Assembly: GCF_002940685.1 (NCBI RefSeq)
Contig: NZ_PNFP01000003.1
Coordinates: 248,001-312,000, forward strand
Direction: 5' to 3'
Source: Ensifer adhaerens
Lineage (GTDB): Bacteria > Pseudomonadota > Alphaproteobacteria > Rhizobiales > Rhizobiaceae
DNA length: 64,000 nt
Shown: piece by piece, positions 1 to 8,690 of the stretch
How the letters are laid out: each line of letters opens with the position of its first letter
Numbering within the stretch: the first letter of the stretch is position 1
Position numbers and translations under genes: made by a program
Notes under the pieces: model-generated
What the model saw: only the letters and a program-made list of their open reading frames with translations
What the model was told of the DNA's origin: nothing
The model's database searches: none

Positions 1-1284
1 TACAGCCAGTTTGCCAGCTACACGCTTTCCGTCATACCGCTGTTCATCCTGATGGGCGCGCTTGCCGAGCAGTCCGGCATCGCGGCAACGCTGTTTCGCG
101 TCGCCGAGCGGGGCTTTGGACGGTTCAAGGGCGGGATGCCGATGGCGGTCATCGCCGCCTGCACCGGCTTCGGCGCGATCTGCGGTTCGTCGGTCGCGAC
201 CACGGCGACCTTCGGCCGCGCGGCCCTGCCGGAACTGCGCCGGGCGCGGGTCGATGCCGGCCTCGGTACGGGGACGATTGCTGCCGGCGGTACACTCGGC
301 ATCCTCATTCCCCCATCCGTCATCCTGGTGATCTACGCGATCACTGCCGAACAGAACATCGCCAAGTTGTTTCAGGCCGCCTTGGTGCCGGGACTGCTCG
401 CGGCAGCCTTCTATCTCATCGCGATCGCAGTCGTCGTCCGGCGCAAACCCGATCTCGCGCCGCCGGTGACGGCGACCGAAGTCGCACCGACACCCCGTCC
501 GCTCTGGGCAAGACCCGCAGGACTGGCCATTCTTGCCGGTGGTGCTGCCGGCTGGTTGCTGGGTTCGCTCGGGACCGTCGGCGGCATATTGCTGGTGATT
601 TTCGGCGTGCTTCTGCTGGCGGCGGATTTCGCCATCGTCCCGGCCGCGGCGGTCGCGGTTACCGTTGTCGGCGGTATTTATGGCGAGGTGTTCACGCCGA
701 CGGAAGGGGCTGCGGTCGGCGCCGCGGTAACGCTGGTGATCGGGCTCCTGCAAAGGACGCTGAGCCTTTCGGCCCTGAAGAACGCCCTGCTGCAGACGGC
801 AGAAACCAGCGGGATGATCTTCCTGATCCTGCTCGGTGCGGAGGTCTTTGGCGCGTTTCTGGCCTTGACCCAGATGCCGGCGACACTGGCATCGATGGTC
901 GGACAATCGGGCTTGCCGCCCTATGTCGTCATCTGCGGGATGCTCGTCACCTACCTGGTGCTCGGCGCCGTCATGGACGAACTGGCGATGATCCTGCTGA
1001 CGCTGCCCGTCTTCATCCCGATCATCCTGACGCTGGACCTGGGCATGCCGACCGAGGACGTGGCCATCTGGTTCGGCATCCTCGTCCTCATCGTCGTCGG
1101 CATCGGTCTTTCGGCCCCGCCGATCGGCCTCAACGTTTTCATCATCAACAAGCTCGCCTCCGACGTTCCGATCATGCAGACCTATCGCGGCGTGATGCCA
1201 TTCGTCGTCGCCGACCTGATCAGGCTGGCTATCGTCACGCTCTTGCCTGGCGTCGCGCTGGCGCTCGTCCGGCTGTTGAATTGA
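1..1284 (+). CDS. TRAP transporter large permease (DctM family), 5'-truncated
   Basis: The frame is open from base 1 to the stop at 1284, so the N-terminus lies outside the window (roughly 80 residues missing, judged from the family). This is the multi-spanning inner-membrane subunit of a tripartite ATP-independent periplasmic transporter, which works with a small DctQ subunit and a periplasmic binding protein. The family hallmarks are visible: GTLGILIPPSV, FTPTEGAAVG and a C-terminal APPIGLNVFIIN. An extra hydrophobic stretch of about 40 residues before the FTPTE motif makes it longer than a minimal DctM. The substrate cannot be told from the permease. The rest of the operon must lie upstream, because the following genes are on the other strand. 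Confidence 0.93.
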   Translation, partial: YSQFASYTLSVIPLFILMGALAEQSGIAATLFRVAERGFGRFKGGMPMAVIAACTGFGAICGSSVATTATFGRAALPELRRARVDAGLGTGTIAAGGTLGILIPPSVILVIYAITAEQNIAKLFQAALVPGLLAAAFYLIAIAVVVRRKPDLAPPVTATEVAPTPRPLWARPAGLAILAGGAAGWLLGSLGTVGGILLVIFGVLLLAADFAIVPAAAVAVTVVGGIYGEVFTPTEGAAVGAAVTLVIGLLQRTLSLSALKNALLQTAETSGMIFLILLGAEVFGAFLALTQMPATLASMVGQSGLPPYVVICGMLVTYLVLGAVMDELAMILLTLPVFIPIILTLDLGMPTEDVAIWFGILVLIVVGIGLSAPPIGLNVFIINKLASDVPIMQTYRGVMPFVVADLIRLAIVTLLPGVALALVRLLN

Positions 1285-1314
1285 GGCTCGAAGGTCCCGT
1301 CGGTCCGGCGTGGC

Positions 1315-1761
1315 TTACTGGTCCTTCCAACTGTGGAACATGGCGGCCTGGCCGGCATGTTCGCCGTTGGCGCTGATGAGTTGCCAGACCGTCGCGTCCT
1401 CGATCCAGAACCGGCGGCCGGACTTTGCGATCCGGAGGCCGCGATAATTGTCGATGAACCCTTTGGCGGCGACGCTGTCGAGAAGGCGCTGGCGTTCCGC
1501 GCGGTCCGGCGCCTCGGCCGAGAGGCGCGACGGCATCCCGACGAACTCCTGCCAGTCATAGCCGAAGCAGGCCTGGGCCGTTCTGTTCGCGTAGAAGAAA
1601 CGAGGGTCCTCCGACCGGTCGTGCGCAAGCAGCGCAAAGGGCGCGCTCTCGTAGAGCCATCTGCTATCGATCGGATGATCGACCAGCTCTCTGCCCGTCA
1701 CCTGGCGGAAACTTGTGACGATCAGGGCGAAGGCGTCCTCGGCGTCATGCTCGGTTGTCAT
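1315..1761 (-). CDS. MEKHLA (PAS-like) domain protein
   Basis: 148 residues. It resembles the MEKHLA domain, a PAS-related fold: a Trp-Leu-Tyr-Glu-Ser segment, then FFYANRTAQACFGYDWQEFVGMP-type PAS core, and a C-terminal RFWIEDATVWQL. The start at 1761 is preferred because GGAGG stands 9 bases upstream. A GTG at 1806 in the same frame overlaps the preceding gene but has no such site. It lies just downstream of another minus-strand gene (1799-2251), so the two are probably co-transcribed. Role unknown; bacterial members of this family are small cytosolic proteins, often beside transport or detoxification genes. Confidence 0.8.
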   Translation of the reverse strand: MTTEHDAEDAFALIVTSFRQVTGRELVDHPIDSRWLYESAPFALLAHDRSEDPRFFYANRTAQACFGYDWQEFVGMPSRLSAEAPDRAERQRLLDSVAAKGFIDNYRGLRIAKSGRRFWIEDATVWQLISANGEHAGQAAMFHSWKDQ

Positions 1762-1798
1762 CGCCCGTCGCCTCCATGTACCGCCGTTGGACCACGCC

Positions 1799-2251
1799 TC
1801 AGGCACTCAGGGCGGGGATGAATTTTCCGTCATAGCGAACGCGAAAGTTCCGGCGCTGGGCATCTTCCTGGAAGCAGACGAACACCAGTTCCAGGTCGTT
1901 TGCGCTACTGCGCCTGCCAAGCAGGCTGAGCGTGATGACGACCACGCCGCCATAAGTGCGGGTCAGGGCGATCGCTGCCCTTCGAATTTCGTTGGTGCCG
2001 GCGTCGTCCCGCTCTTCGCGGCGCTCGTAGACCTGCCAGAAGGGAGAAGCTTCCCAGGCCGCGCGCAACGCCTCGGTGATCTGGTCCTTGAACTCCTCGA
2101 CGGATCTGCCCTTGCTCCACGAGACGGTCTTTTCGGTGTAGTCGGCAAAAATGTCGAGATAGCCGTCATAGTCGTTCGCATCGGAGAAACACCGCTCGAT
2201 CATCCCGAGCGCCGTTTCATCGGAAATTCCTGCCTTGAAGTATATCGTCAT
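1799..2251 (-). CDS. Conserved-looking small protein, function unknown
   Basis: 150 residues, no signal peptide or membrane segment; probably cytosolic. I do not recognise the family. The first half is acidic (a SDANDYDGYLDIFADYTE-like stretch) and the second half ends in hydrophobic strands (GGVVVITLSLLG; LELVFVCFQED). It is the first gene of a two-gene minus-strand unit with the MEKHLA protein. It is supported as a gene by its codon pattern, its position and a duplicated sequence in its upstream region. The ribosome site is weak. Confidence 0.7.
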   Translation of the reverse strand: MTIYFKAGISDETALGMIERCFSDANDYDGYLDIFADYTEKTVSWSKGRSVEEFKDQITEALRAAWEASPFWQVYERREERDDAGTNEIRRAAIALTRTYGGVVVITLSLLGRRSSANDLELVFVCFQEDAQRRNFRVRYDGKFIPALSA

Positions 2252-2632
2252 CGAATCGCCAACCTTGCCTTGAACGCCTATCTAGTCAAAGCGCCAAGGA
2301 TGTATCTAGTCCCCAGAATGCCGGATCGGCTCAATCTGCGCCGGTCGTTGCTCGATGGTACGGCCTCCGCGCGGGCCGACCAAATCGTGTGGCGCGTTTT
2401 GCATGCCAAGCGAGACATCCCGCAATGGGTGCAAGGCCCGCACGAGCCCTGACGCTTCGGTCCCTGACTGTAAGCTATTGGTTGCCTTGGGAAAGATGAG
2501 GCAAAAACGTTGCGAAACTGCGGGGAAACGAGACGAAATTTCTAAGGCTTGGCACAACCAGGGTCCGCGTTCCCTCGCGCTCCCACACGCCGGCCGATAG
2601 GTTCTGAGGCAGCATCAACACCGGAGATCCGC
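2252..2632. other. Intergenic region between a minus-strand pair and sbp, with a 9-bp direct repeat
   Basis: 381 bases without a convincing gene; divergent control region. The 9-mer TATCTAGTC occurs twice, at 2279-2287 and 2303-2311 (24 bases from start to start), just upstream of the minus-strand gene starting at 2251. It may be an operator for that unit. I looked for a SAM-type riboswitch ahead of sbp and saw none. Confidence 0.5.
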
Positions 2633-3619
2633 ATGAAACGCCTCCTCATTCTCGGCGCCACTCTTGCCGCGTATTTTGTGACCCCTGCGCTGGCACAGGA
2701 GCCGACGAAGCTTCTCAACGCCTCCTACGACGTTTCGCGCGAACTCTTCGTTGCCGAGAACGAGGCCTTCATCAAGCAGCATCCGGGCGTGACGATCGAC
2801 CAGTCGCATGCCGGCACGTCCAAGCAGGCGCGTTCGATCCTCGAAGGTCTCGAAGCGGATGTCGTGACCTTCAACCAGACCACCGATATCGAGTTCCTCG
2901 CCAAGAACGGCTTTGTTTCCAAGGATTGGGCGAAGGCCTTCCCGAACAATGCCTCGCCGTTCTATTCCTTCCCGTCCTTCCTGGTGCGCAAGGGCAACCC
3001 GAAGAACATCAAGGACTGGTCCGATCTCGCCCGTGACGATGTCCATGCCGTCTTCCCCAATCCGAAGACCTCGGGTAACGCGCGCTACACCTATCTCGCA
3101 GCCTATGCCTGGGCCAAGGAGGCCTATGAGGGCGACGAGGCGAAGATCGAAGCCTATATCACCAAGATCTTCGACAACGTTCCGGTCTTCGACACCGGCG
3201 GCCGCGCCTCCACGACCACCTTCGTCGAGCGCGAAACCGGCGACGTCCTGATCACGTTCGAGGCGGAAACCCGCAGCATCGCCAAGCAGTATGGCGCCGA
3301 CAAGGTCGAGGCCGTCATTCCTTCGGTCAGCCTGCTTGCCGAGTTCCCGGTCGCGGTCGTCGACAAGGTCGCCGAGAAGCACGGCACGCAGGCGCTCGCC
3401 AAGACCTATCTCGACTTCCTCTATACGGAAGAAGGCCAGCGCATCGCCGCCGAATTCGGCCACCGCGTCCGCAATGAAAAGGTCGCCGGCGAGTTCAAGG
3501 ATCAGTTTCCGGCCATTCGCCTCGTCAATGTCGATGATGTCTATGGCGGATGGAGCAAGATCCAGAGCGAGCACTTTGCGTCCGGCGGCATCCTGGACAA
3601 GCTCTACGGCAGCCGCTGA
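2633..3619 (+). CDS. sbp: Sulfate ABC transporter, periplasmic substrate-binding protein
   Basis: 328 residues. It binds sulfate/thiosulfate in the periplasm and delivers it to CysT/CysW. The start at 2633 gives a signal peptide (MKR, hydrophobic core, cleavage after ALAQ) followed by the mature start EPTKLLNASYDVSRELF, typical of the Sbp/CysP family. The family features ADVVTFNQTTDIEFLA, NPKTSGNARYTYLAAYAWA and a conserved ETR (here FEAETRSI) are all present. Earlier in-frame ATGs would bury the signal peptide and are rejected. It heads the sbp-cysTWA operon, with an 84-base gap containing a strong hairpin before cysT. Confidence 0.95.
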   Translation: MKRLLILGATLAAYFVTPALAQEPTKLLNASYDVSRELFVAENEAFIKQHPGVTIDQSHAGTSKQARSILEGLEADVVTFNQTTDIEFLAKNGFVSKDWAKAFPNNASPFYSFPSFLVRKGNPKNIKDWSDLARDDVHAVFPNPKTSGNARYTYLAAYAWAKEAYEGDEAKIEAYITKIFDNVPVFDTGGRASTTTFVERETGDVLITFEAETRSIAKQYGADKVEAVIPSVSLLAEFPVAVVDKVAEKHGTQALAKTYLDFLYTEEGQRIAAEFGHRVRNEKVAGEFKDQFPAIRLVNVDDVYGGWSKIQSEHFASGGILDKLYGSR

Positions 3620-3646
3620 TCGCCACACGACCCCACAATCAGTCAG

Positions 3647-3672
3647 CCCGGCAGACGAACCCGTCTGCCGGG
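3647..3672 (+). terminator. Intercistronic hairpin between sbp and cysT
   Basis: A perfect 11-bp inverted repeat (CCCGGCAGACG / CGTCTGCCGGG) with a 4-base loop, followed by only three T residues. It lies 28 bases after the sbp stop. Such a hairpin can protect the 3' end of the abundant binding-protein message and partly end transcription, so that sbp is made in excess over the membrane genes. That role is inferred. Confidence 0.7.
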
Positions 3673-3703
3673 TTTCACCATGACATGACAAGGAAATGAA
3701 CGC

Positions 3704-4525
3704 TTGAGACGCAATGTCCTGCCCGGGTTACGCCTGTCGCTGGGGGTGACGCTGCTCTATGTGAGCCTGATCGTCGTCCTGCCCCTGGCGGCCCTCGTAT
3801 TCAAGGCGGCGAGCCTCGGGCCGCAAGACTACTGGCAGATCGTCACCTCGTCGCGCGCCCTCGCCAGCTATCGGGTCACTGTGCTGGCAGCCCTTGGCGC
3901 CACCCTCTTCAACCTCTTCTTCGGCCTGGCGCTCGCCTGGGTGCTGGTGCGTTATCGCTTTCCGGGGCGCCGCATCGTCGACGCCATGGTCGACCTGCCG
4001 TTCGCCTTGCCGACGGCGGTTGCCGGCATTTCGCTGACGGCACTCTTCACCACCAACGGCGTGTTCGGCTCGATCCTCGACAGCTACGGCATCAAGGTGG
4101 CCTATACCCCGCTCGGCATCATGATCGCCATGTGCTTCACCTCGCTGCCCTTCATCGTGCGAACGGTGCAGCCGGTGCTGGAGGATCTCGATCCGGCGTT
4201 GGAGGAGGCGGCGCAGTCGCTCGGCGGTTCGGATTTCGCGATCTTCCGCAAGGTCATCCTGCCGTTGCTGACACCGGCGCTTCTCGCCGGCGTTTCGCTG
4301 TCGTTTGCCCGCTCGCTCGGCGAGTTCGGCGCAATCATCTTCATCGCCGGCAACCAGCCGATGTCGACAGAGATCACAGCACTGCTGATCTTCATCCGGC
4401 TGGAGGAGTACGACTATCAGGCGGCCGCCGCGATCGCGTCCGTCCTGTTGCTCACGGCCTTCCTCATGCTCGCGGTGACCAACTGGCTACAGGCGCGGGC
4501 GTTGCGCTACACGCGGAGGTCCTGA
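3704..4525 (+). CDS. cysT: Sulfate ABC transporter permease CysT
   Basis: 273 residues, inner membrane. It forms the translocation pore with CysW. The start is TTG at 3704, with AGGAA 9 bases upstream. An ATG at 3697 in another frame is followed at once by a stop. The N-terminus RRNVLPGLRLSLGVTLLYVSLIVVLPL and the EAA-type loop (EEAAQSLGGSDFAIFRKVILPLL) are typical of CysT. Its stop is 2 bases before the cysW ATG. Confidence 0.95.
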   Translation: MRRNVLPGLRLSLGVTLLYVSLIVVLPLAALVFKAASLGPQDYWQIVTSSRALASYRVTVLAALGATLFNLFFGLALAWVLVRYRFPGRRIVDAMVDLPFALPTAVAGISLTALFTTNGVFGSILDSYGIKVAYTPLGIMIAMCFTSLPFIVRTVQPVLEDLDPALEEAAQSLGGSDFAIFRKVILPLLTPALLAGVSLSFARSLGEFGAIIFIAGNQPMSTEITALLIFIRLEEYDYQAAAAIASVLLLTAFLMLAVTNWLQARALRYTRRS

Positions 4526-4527
4526 CC

Positions 4528-5406
4528 ATGAGTTTCAAGAAAACCGCACGCACGCTGCCGCGGGTCGGCGATGGCCCCTTCTTCCGCCGCGCCCTGATCG
4601 GCATCGTGCTGACGCTCGGCGCGCTGCTCATCCTCGCACCGCTGCTGATTATCGGCGTCGAAGCCTTCTCCAAGGGCTGGCAGGTTTATCGCGACACGAT
4701 CCTGCATCCCGACACGCGGCACGCGATCATGCTGACCGTACTGGCCGCTCTGATCGCCGTTCCTGTCAACACCGCCTTTGGCGTTGCTGCTGCGTGGGCG
4801 ATCACCAAGTTCGATTTCCGTGGCAAGGGCTTCCTGCTTGTCGTGATCGAGATCCCGTTCTCGGTCTCGCCCATCGTTGCCGGTGTCGCCTACCTCTTCG
4901 TCTACGGCCTCCAGGGCCTGTTCGGTCCGACGCTCGACGCCTACGGTATCAAGATCCTGTTCGCCATCCCCGGCATCATCCTTGCCTCGATGTTCGTCAC
5001 CGCACCGTTCGTCGCCCGCGAACTGATCCCGCTGATGCAGGCCCAGGGGCGCGACCTCGAGGAGGCCGCGACCTCGCTCGGCGCCTCCGGCTGGCGCACG
5101 TTCTTTTCGGTGACCTTGCCGAACATCAAATGGGCGCTGCTCTACGGCGTCGTGCTTTGCAATGCGCGGGTGATGGGTGAGTTCGGCGCGGTTTCGGTCG
5201 TCTCGGGCAACATCCGCGGCCAGACCAACACGCTGCCGCTCCATATCGAGCTGCTCTACCACGATTACCAGGCGGCGGGCGCTTTTGCGTCGGCTTCCAT
5301 TCTGGCGCTCATCGCCGTTTTCACCATCATCGCCAAGGTCGCCCTGGAGCGCCAGGGGGCGGGCCGCGTCCGCCCAGCCGCCAATCCCGCGGAGAATGCA
5401 TCATGA
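4528..5406 (+). CDS. cysW: Sulfate ABC transporter permease CysW
   Basis: 292 residues, second inner-membrane subunit of the sulfate transporter. The start at 4528 follows GGAGG closely. Family signs: [18 protein letters not shown], the EAA loop [31 protein letters not shown], and the conserved [26 protein letters not shown]. Its end overlaps the cysA start by 4 bases (ATGA type), implying translational coupling. The longer reading from 4132 is out of keeping with the family and overlaps cysT. Confidence 0.95.
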   Translation: MSFKKTARTLPRVGDGPFFRRALIGIVLTLGALLILAPLLIIGVEAFSKGWQVYRDTILHPDTRHAIMLTVLAALIAVPVNTAFGVAAAWAITKFDFRGKGFLLVVIEIPFSVSPIVAGVAYLFVYGLQGLFGPTLDAYGIKILFAIPGIILASMFVTAPFVARELIPLMQAQGRDLEEAATSLGASGWRTFFSVTLPNIKWALLYGVVLCNARVMGEFGAVSVVSGNIRGQTNTLPLHIELLYHDYQAAGAFASASILALIAVFTIIAKVALERQGAGRVRPAANPAENAS

Positions 5407-6422
5407 AGATCCGCCTTGACCATGTCGTCAAGACTTTCCAAACCTTCCGTGCCGTCAAGGACGTTTCGCTCGAGATCGAAAGCGGCGAACTTGTTGCGCT
5501 GCTCGGGCCCTCCGGCTCGGGCAAGACCACCATATTGCGCATGGTCGCGGGTCTCGAATTCGCCGATGGCGGTCACATCTACTTCGGCGACCAGGATGCG
5601 ACCGACATCCCGGTGCGCGATCGCGGCGTCGGCTTCGTGTTCCAGCACTATGCACTTTTCCCGCATATGACCGTGGCGCAGAACATTGCCTTCGGCATGG
5701 AGGTGTCAAAAGTGAAGCGGGACAAGGCGGCCATTCAAACGCGGGTCGCCGAACTCTTGCACCTGGTGCGCCTCGAAGGGCTCGGCGAACGGTTTCCGGC
5801 ACAGATCTCCGGCGGTCAGCGCCAGCGCGTCGCGCTTGCCCGCGCGCTTGCGGTCGATCCCAAGGTGCTTTTGCTCGACGAGCCCTTCGGCGCGCTCGAC
5901 GCCAATGTGCGGCGCGAGCTTCGCCGCTGGCTCCGCGAGATCCATACGAAGCTCGGCATCACCACGCTGTTCGTCACCCATGACCAGGAGGAGGCCCTGG
6001 ACCTCGCCGATCGCGTCGTGATCCTGAAGGATGGCCATATCGTCCAGCAGGGAACGCCGGAAGAAGTCTGCCGCGAGCCGAAGTCGGCCTTCGTCATGAA
6101 GTTCCTGGGTGACGCCAACATGCTTCCCGCCGAGGTGCGCGACGGCCGCGCCCATGTCGATGGCGCGGTGATCGAGGTCTCCGGGATCGCCGACGGCAAG
6201 GCCGAGCTCTATGCCCGCCCTGTCGATCTCGATTGGGCGGCCAGCGGGCCCGGAATTCCAGCCAGCATCGCCCGCGTGATGGACCGCCCCGGTGGTCGCC
6301 GGGTGATCGCGACCACCGGGAGCGGCGTGCCTCTCGAGCTGGACCTGGAACCGGAGCGGGCCGTGAAGGCCGGCGATACGGGCTACGTGACGTTGCGCCG
6401 CGCGACGGTGTTTGCGGCCTGA
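5403..6422 (+). CDS. cysA: Sulfate ABC transporter ATPase CysA
   Basis: 339 residues. Cytosolic ATPase that drives sulfate/thiosulfate import. Walker A GPSGSGKT (about residues 35-42), signature [15 protein letters not shown], Walker [13 protein letters not shown], and the switch histidine in [17 protein letters not shown]-terminal TOBE-like extension after about residue 235 may allow regulation. Last gene of the sulfate unit; a 129-base gap separates it from nasT. Confidence 0.96.
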   Translation: MKIRLDHVVKTFQTFRAVKDVSLEIESGELVALLGPSGSGKTTILRMVAGLEFADGGHIYFGDQDATDIPVRDRGVGFVFQHYALFPHMTVAQNIAFGMEVSKVKRDKAAIQTRVAELLHLVRLEGLGERFPAQISGGQRQRVALARALAVDPKVLLLDEPFGALDANVRRELRRWLREIHTKLGITTLFVTHDQEEALDLADRVVILKDGHIVQQGTPEEVCREPKSAFVMKFLGDANMLPAEVRDGRAHVDGAVIEVSGIADGKAELYARPVDLDWAASGPGIPASIARVMDRPGGRRVIATTGSGVPLELDLEPERAVKAGDTGYVTLRRATVFAA

Positions 6423-6551
6423 CGTCCGGTCGCAGGCATCGATGGCGCCCGGCAACTGGCGCGGCACGCTTGGCTTGAGTTCGAAATATGCTGCATTGCG
6501 AAAATGCCGGCGCAGCAATACAGTCGCATTCTCCTCACTGCGGTCGCGAAG

Positions 6552-7154
6552 ATGAAGCCGAGCGGATTGAACGTACTGGTCATCGACGAGAATCGCATTC
6601 GCGCCGCCATCATCGAAGAGGGGCTGCGCGACGCGGGCTATGACCAGCTCACCGTCATCGACGACATGCACGGTCTTGCGCGGCGCATCGCCGACCTCAA
6701 TCCCGACGTCATCGTCATCGATCTCGAAAACCCCAACCGCGACATGCTGGAGAGCATGTTCCAGCTGTCACGCGCGGTGAAGCGCCCCATCGCGATGTTC
6801 GTCGACAAGTCCGACGAGGCGTCGATCGAGGCTGCGGTCGAGGCGGGGGTGTCGGCCTATATCGTCGATGGGCTCAAGCAGGAGCGGGTGCGCCCGATCC
6901 TGAAGATGGCGATCAGCCGCTTCAATGCGTTTTCCCGTCTCAACCGCGAGCTCGAGGAGACACGCGGCGAACTGGAAAACCGCAAGGTGATCGATCGGGC
7001 CAAGGGGTTGCTGATGCGCTCTCGCGGGCTCACGGAAGAAGAGGCCTATGCGCTGCTGCGCCGCACCGCGATGAACCAGAACCGCAAGATCGTCGAGATC
7101 GCCCAGAGCCTTGTCACGGCGGCCAGCCTGCTCGACCCGGGAGGGAAGGAATGA
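6552..7154 (+). CDS. nasT: Nitrate/nitrite-responsive antiterminator NasT (receiver + ANTAR)
   Basis: 200 residues. Receiver-like N-domain (acidic Asp12, possible acceptor Asp57 in VIVIDLENP), a linker helix (about residues 120-140), then an ANTAR RNA-binding domain (VIDRAKGLLMRSRGLTEEEAYALLRRTAMNQNRKIVEIA). In known NasST systems, free NasT binds paired hexaloop hairpins in a leader RNA and stops termination. Such a leader stands at 8543-8643, ahead of the structural genes. The start at 6552 is chosen because the family begins just before the LNVLVIDEN strand. nasT overlaps nasS by 4 bases (ATGA). Confidence 0.94.
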   Translation: MKPSGLNVLVIDENRIRAAIIEEGLRDAGYDQLTVIDDMHGLARRIADLNPDVIVIDLENPNRDMLESMFQLSRAVKRPIAMFVDKSDEASIEAAVEAGVSAYIVDGLKQERVRPILKMAISRFNAFSRLNRELEETRGELENRKVIDRAKGLLMRSRGLTEEEAYALLRRTAMNQNRKIVEIAQSLVTAASLLDPGGKE

Positions 7155-8365
7155 CGACGCGCCACGCCATCACCGCCGGCTTCGTGCCGCTGCTCGACAG
7201 CGCGCTTCTCGTCGTCGCCCGCGAGATCGGTTTTGCGCAAGAGCAGGGGATCGACCTTACCCTCCTGCGCGAACGCTCCTGGGCGAGCATCCGTGACCGG
7301 CTTGCGGTTCGCCATGTCGATGTCGCGCATATCCTCGGTCCCATGCCGATCGCCGGCAATCTCGGCCTCAATGTGCCTGCGCCCGAAATGATCGTGCCGA
7401 TGTCGCTGGGTCTCGGCGGCAATGCGGTGACCGTGTCCCAGGCGCTCTGGCAAAAGATGGCGAACAACGGCGCGACCGCCAATCTCGACGCGCGGACAAA
7501 TGGGGCAGCCCTGCGCAAGGCGATCGATGCGCAACCGGGCACGCCGCTGCGTTTTGCTGTCGTACATCCCTATTCCGGGCACAATTACGAACTGCGCTAC
7601 TGGCTGGCGGCGAGCGGCATCGATCCGGACCGCGACATCGAGATCGTCGTGCTGCCGCCGCCGGACATGGGCGATGCGCTCGCCGAAGGCGTGATCGACG
7701 GCTATTGCGCCGGCGAACCCTGGAACACCTTCGGGGTGCTTCGCCGCGGCGGACATCTGGCAACCGTCAAGGCGGCGATCTGGCGATCGAGCCCGGAAAA
7801 GGTGCTCGGCGTCAACGCGCGCTGGGGGCGGGCCAATCCCGAAGCCATGGCCGCTTTGCTCGTCGCCCTCCACCAGGCCTCGCTCTGGTGCGCGCGGCCG
7901 GAAAACCACGAGGCGCTTGCCAGCCTTCTGGCAAGGCCCGCCTATGTGGGCCGCGACGCCGAGCTGCTTCTTCCAGCGCTCAACGGCAAGCTGCCGGTCG
8001 GCGGCGGTGAGGTGCGGGCGATCAGCGACTTCTTCGTTCCGAATGCCAAGGCGGCGACCTTCCCCTGGAAGAGCCATGCCCTGTGGTTCTACACCCAGAT
8101 GGTGCGCTGGCGGCAGATCGAACACACGGCCGAGCGCCAGCGCATCGCCGCGGAAACCTATCGGCCGGACATCTACCGCGCCGCCCTGAAGCATCTCGGC
8201 CTTGCCATGCCGTCGGCAAGCGCCAAGGTGGAGGGCGCCTTGACCGTCGAAACCCCGGTCGGCTCGTCAGGCGCACTGACGCTCGGCCCGGACGGCTTCT
8301 TCGATGGCGGGCGCTTCGATCCCGACGACCTCGACGCCTATATCGCGGCACAGTCTGCCGGCTGA
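7151..8365 (+). CDS. nasS: Nitrate/nitrite sensor NasS (NrtA-like, cytosolic)
   Basis: 404 residues. Related to the nitrate-binding proteins NrtA/CmpA but with no signal peptide (starts TTRHAITAGFVPLLDSALLVVA), so it should act in the cytosol. In the family, NasS holds NasT inactive until nitrate or nitrite binds. Typical segments are RDRLAVRHVDVAHILGPMPI, HPYSGHNYELRYWLAA and VIDGYCAGEPWN. It is co-translated with nasT, and the pair sits directly upstream of the leader it should control. Confidence 0.93.
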   Translation: MTTRHAITAGFVPLLDSALLVVAREIGFAQEQGIDLTLLRERSWASIRDRLAVRHVDVAHILGPMPIAGNLGLNVPAPEMIVPMSLGLGGNAVTVSQALWQKMANNGATANLDARTNGAALRKAIDAQPGTPLRFAVVHPYSGHNYELRYWLAASGIDPDRDIEIVVLPPPDMGDALAEGVIDGYCAGEPWNTFGVLRRGGHLATVKAAIWRSSPEKVLGVNARWGRANPEAMAALLVALHQASLWCARPENHEALASLLARPAYVGRDAELLLPALNGKLPVGGGEVRAISDFFVPNAKAATFPWKSHALWFYTQMVRWRQIEHTAERQRIAAETYRPDIYRAALKHLGLAMPSASAKVEGALTVETPVGSSGALTLGPDGFFDGGRFDPDDLDAYIAAQSAG

Positions 8366-8494
8366 ATGCGCGGCGCCTAATTTATGCGCACTGCACAAAA
8401 AATGGCTTCGCATTGCACCAGCCATCATCACGCATCTGGGTTCGTCAGAGCGCAATTTTTCACTTTTGCATATATATCAATAGCTTGCTGAAAC

Positions 8495-8510
8495 TGGCAC
8501 GCCGATTGCA
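8495..8510 (+). promoter_or_regulatory. Sigma-54 (RpoN) -24/-12 promoter of the nitrate operon
   Basis: TGGCAC, five bases, TTGCA: an exact match to the -24/-12 consensus, with GG and GC elements 10 bases apart. Transcription should start near 8521. This ties the nitrate genes to general nitrogen control (RpoN plus an activator such as NtrC), on top of pathway-specific control by NasST. The activator sites upstream are less certain. Confidence 0.88.
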
Positions 8511-8542
8511 TTTCTATTCGTAGGCCCTCGGGCCACGAGATC

Positions 8543-8580
8543 GGTGTCCAACGACGGGCGCCTTACCAGCAAAGCCGCTG
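8543..8580 (+). ncRNA. Two-hairpin ANTAR (NasT) target in the leader RNA
   Basis: Hairpin 1: stem 8543-8549 with 8556-8562 (7 bp, two G-U pairs), loop AACGAC at 8550-8555. Hairpin 2: stem 8567-8570 with 8577-8580 (4 bp), loop AAAGCC at 8571-8576. Four bases separate them. Both loops have six bases with A at position 1 and G at position 4, the established ANTAR recognition rule. Hairpin 2 uses bases 8575-8580, which are also the 5' arm of the terminator that follows, so binding should prevent termination. Confidence 0.85.
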
Positions 8581-8643
8581 ATCGGGAACTGCGCGCACGG
8601 ACTGTCCGTGTCGCGGCACGCCCGGCCAGCGGTTTTTTGTTTT
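8575..8643 (+). terminator. Leader (regulated) intrinsic terminator ahead of the nitrate operon
   Basis: Outer stem CCGCTG (8575-8580) with CAGCGG (8627-8632), continued by CGGG (8583-8586) with CCCG (8621-8624) across a 2x2 internal loop. An inner hairpin CACGGA/TCCGTG (8596-8601 with 8605-8610) fills the top. Six T residues follow at once (8633-8638), then GTTTT. It shares its 5' arm with ANTAR hairpin 2, giving exclusive terminator and antiterminator states. Confidence 0.83.
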
Positions 8644-8690
8644 CAACCCCAAGATGGAGCGGCACGACCTTGTCGGGCCACGGAGAAGCC

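Larger units (their letters stand above)
8366..8690 (+). promoter_or_regulatory. Control region of the nitrate assimilation operon
   Basis: 325 bases between nasS and the transporter start. In order: an AT-rich upstream part with the half-site TGCACCA at 8414-8420 and a looser TGCAC...TGGC pair at 8392-8405 (possible NtrC binding), a sigma-54 promoter (8495-8510), a leader of about 170 bases with two hexaloop hairpins, and an intrinsic terminator, each listed separately. No gene is apparent inside. Confidence 0.8.

Noticed and set aside
2252-2632. A SAM- or sulfur-responsive riboswitch ahead of sbp
   Set aside because: No recognisable aptamer core or expression platform could be found by eye.
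6465-6480. A possible sigma-54 promoter ahead of nasT (GGCAC...GGC)
   Set aside because: The GG and GC elements are 8 rather than 10 bases apart, so it does not fit the -24/-12 rule.
8544-8690. A GTG-started N-terminal extension of the nitrate transporter
   Set aside because: It would place coding sequence over the ANTAR hairpins and terminator, has no ribosome site, and adds nothing conserved.
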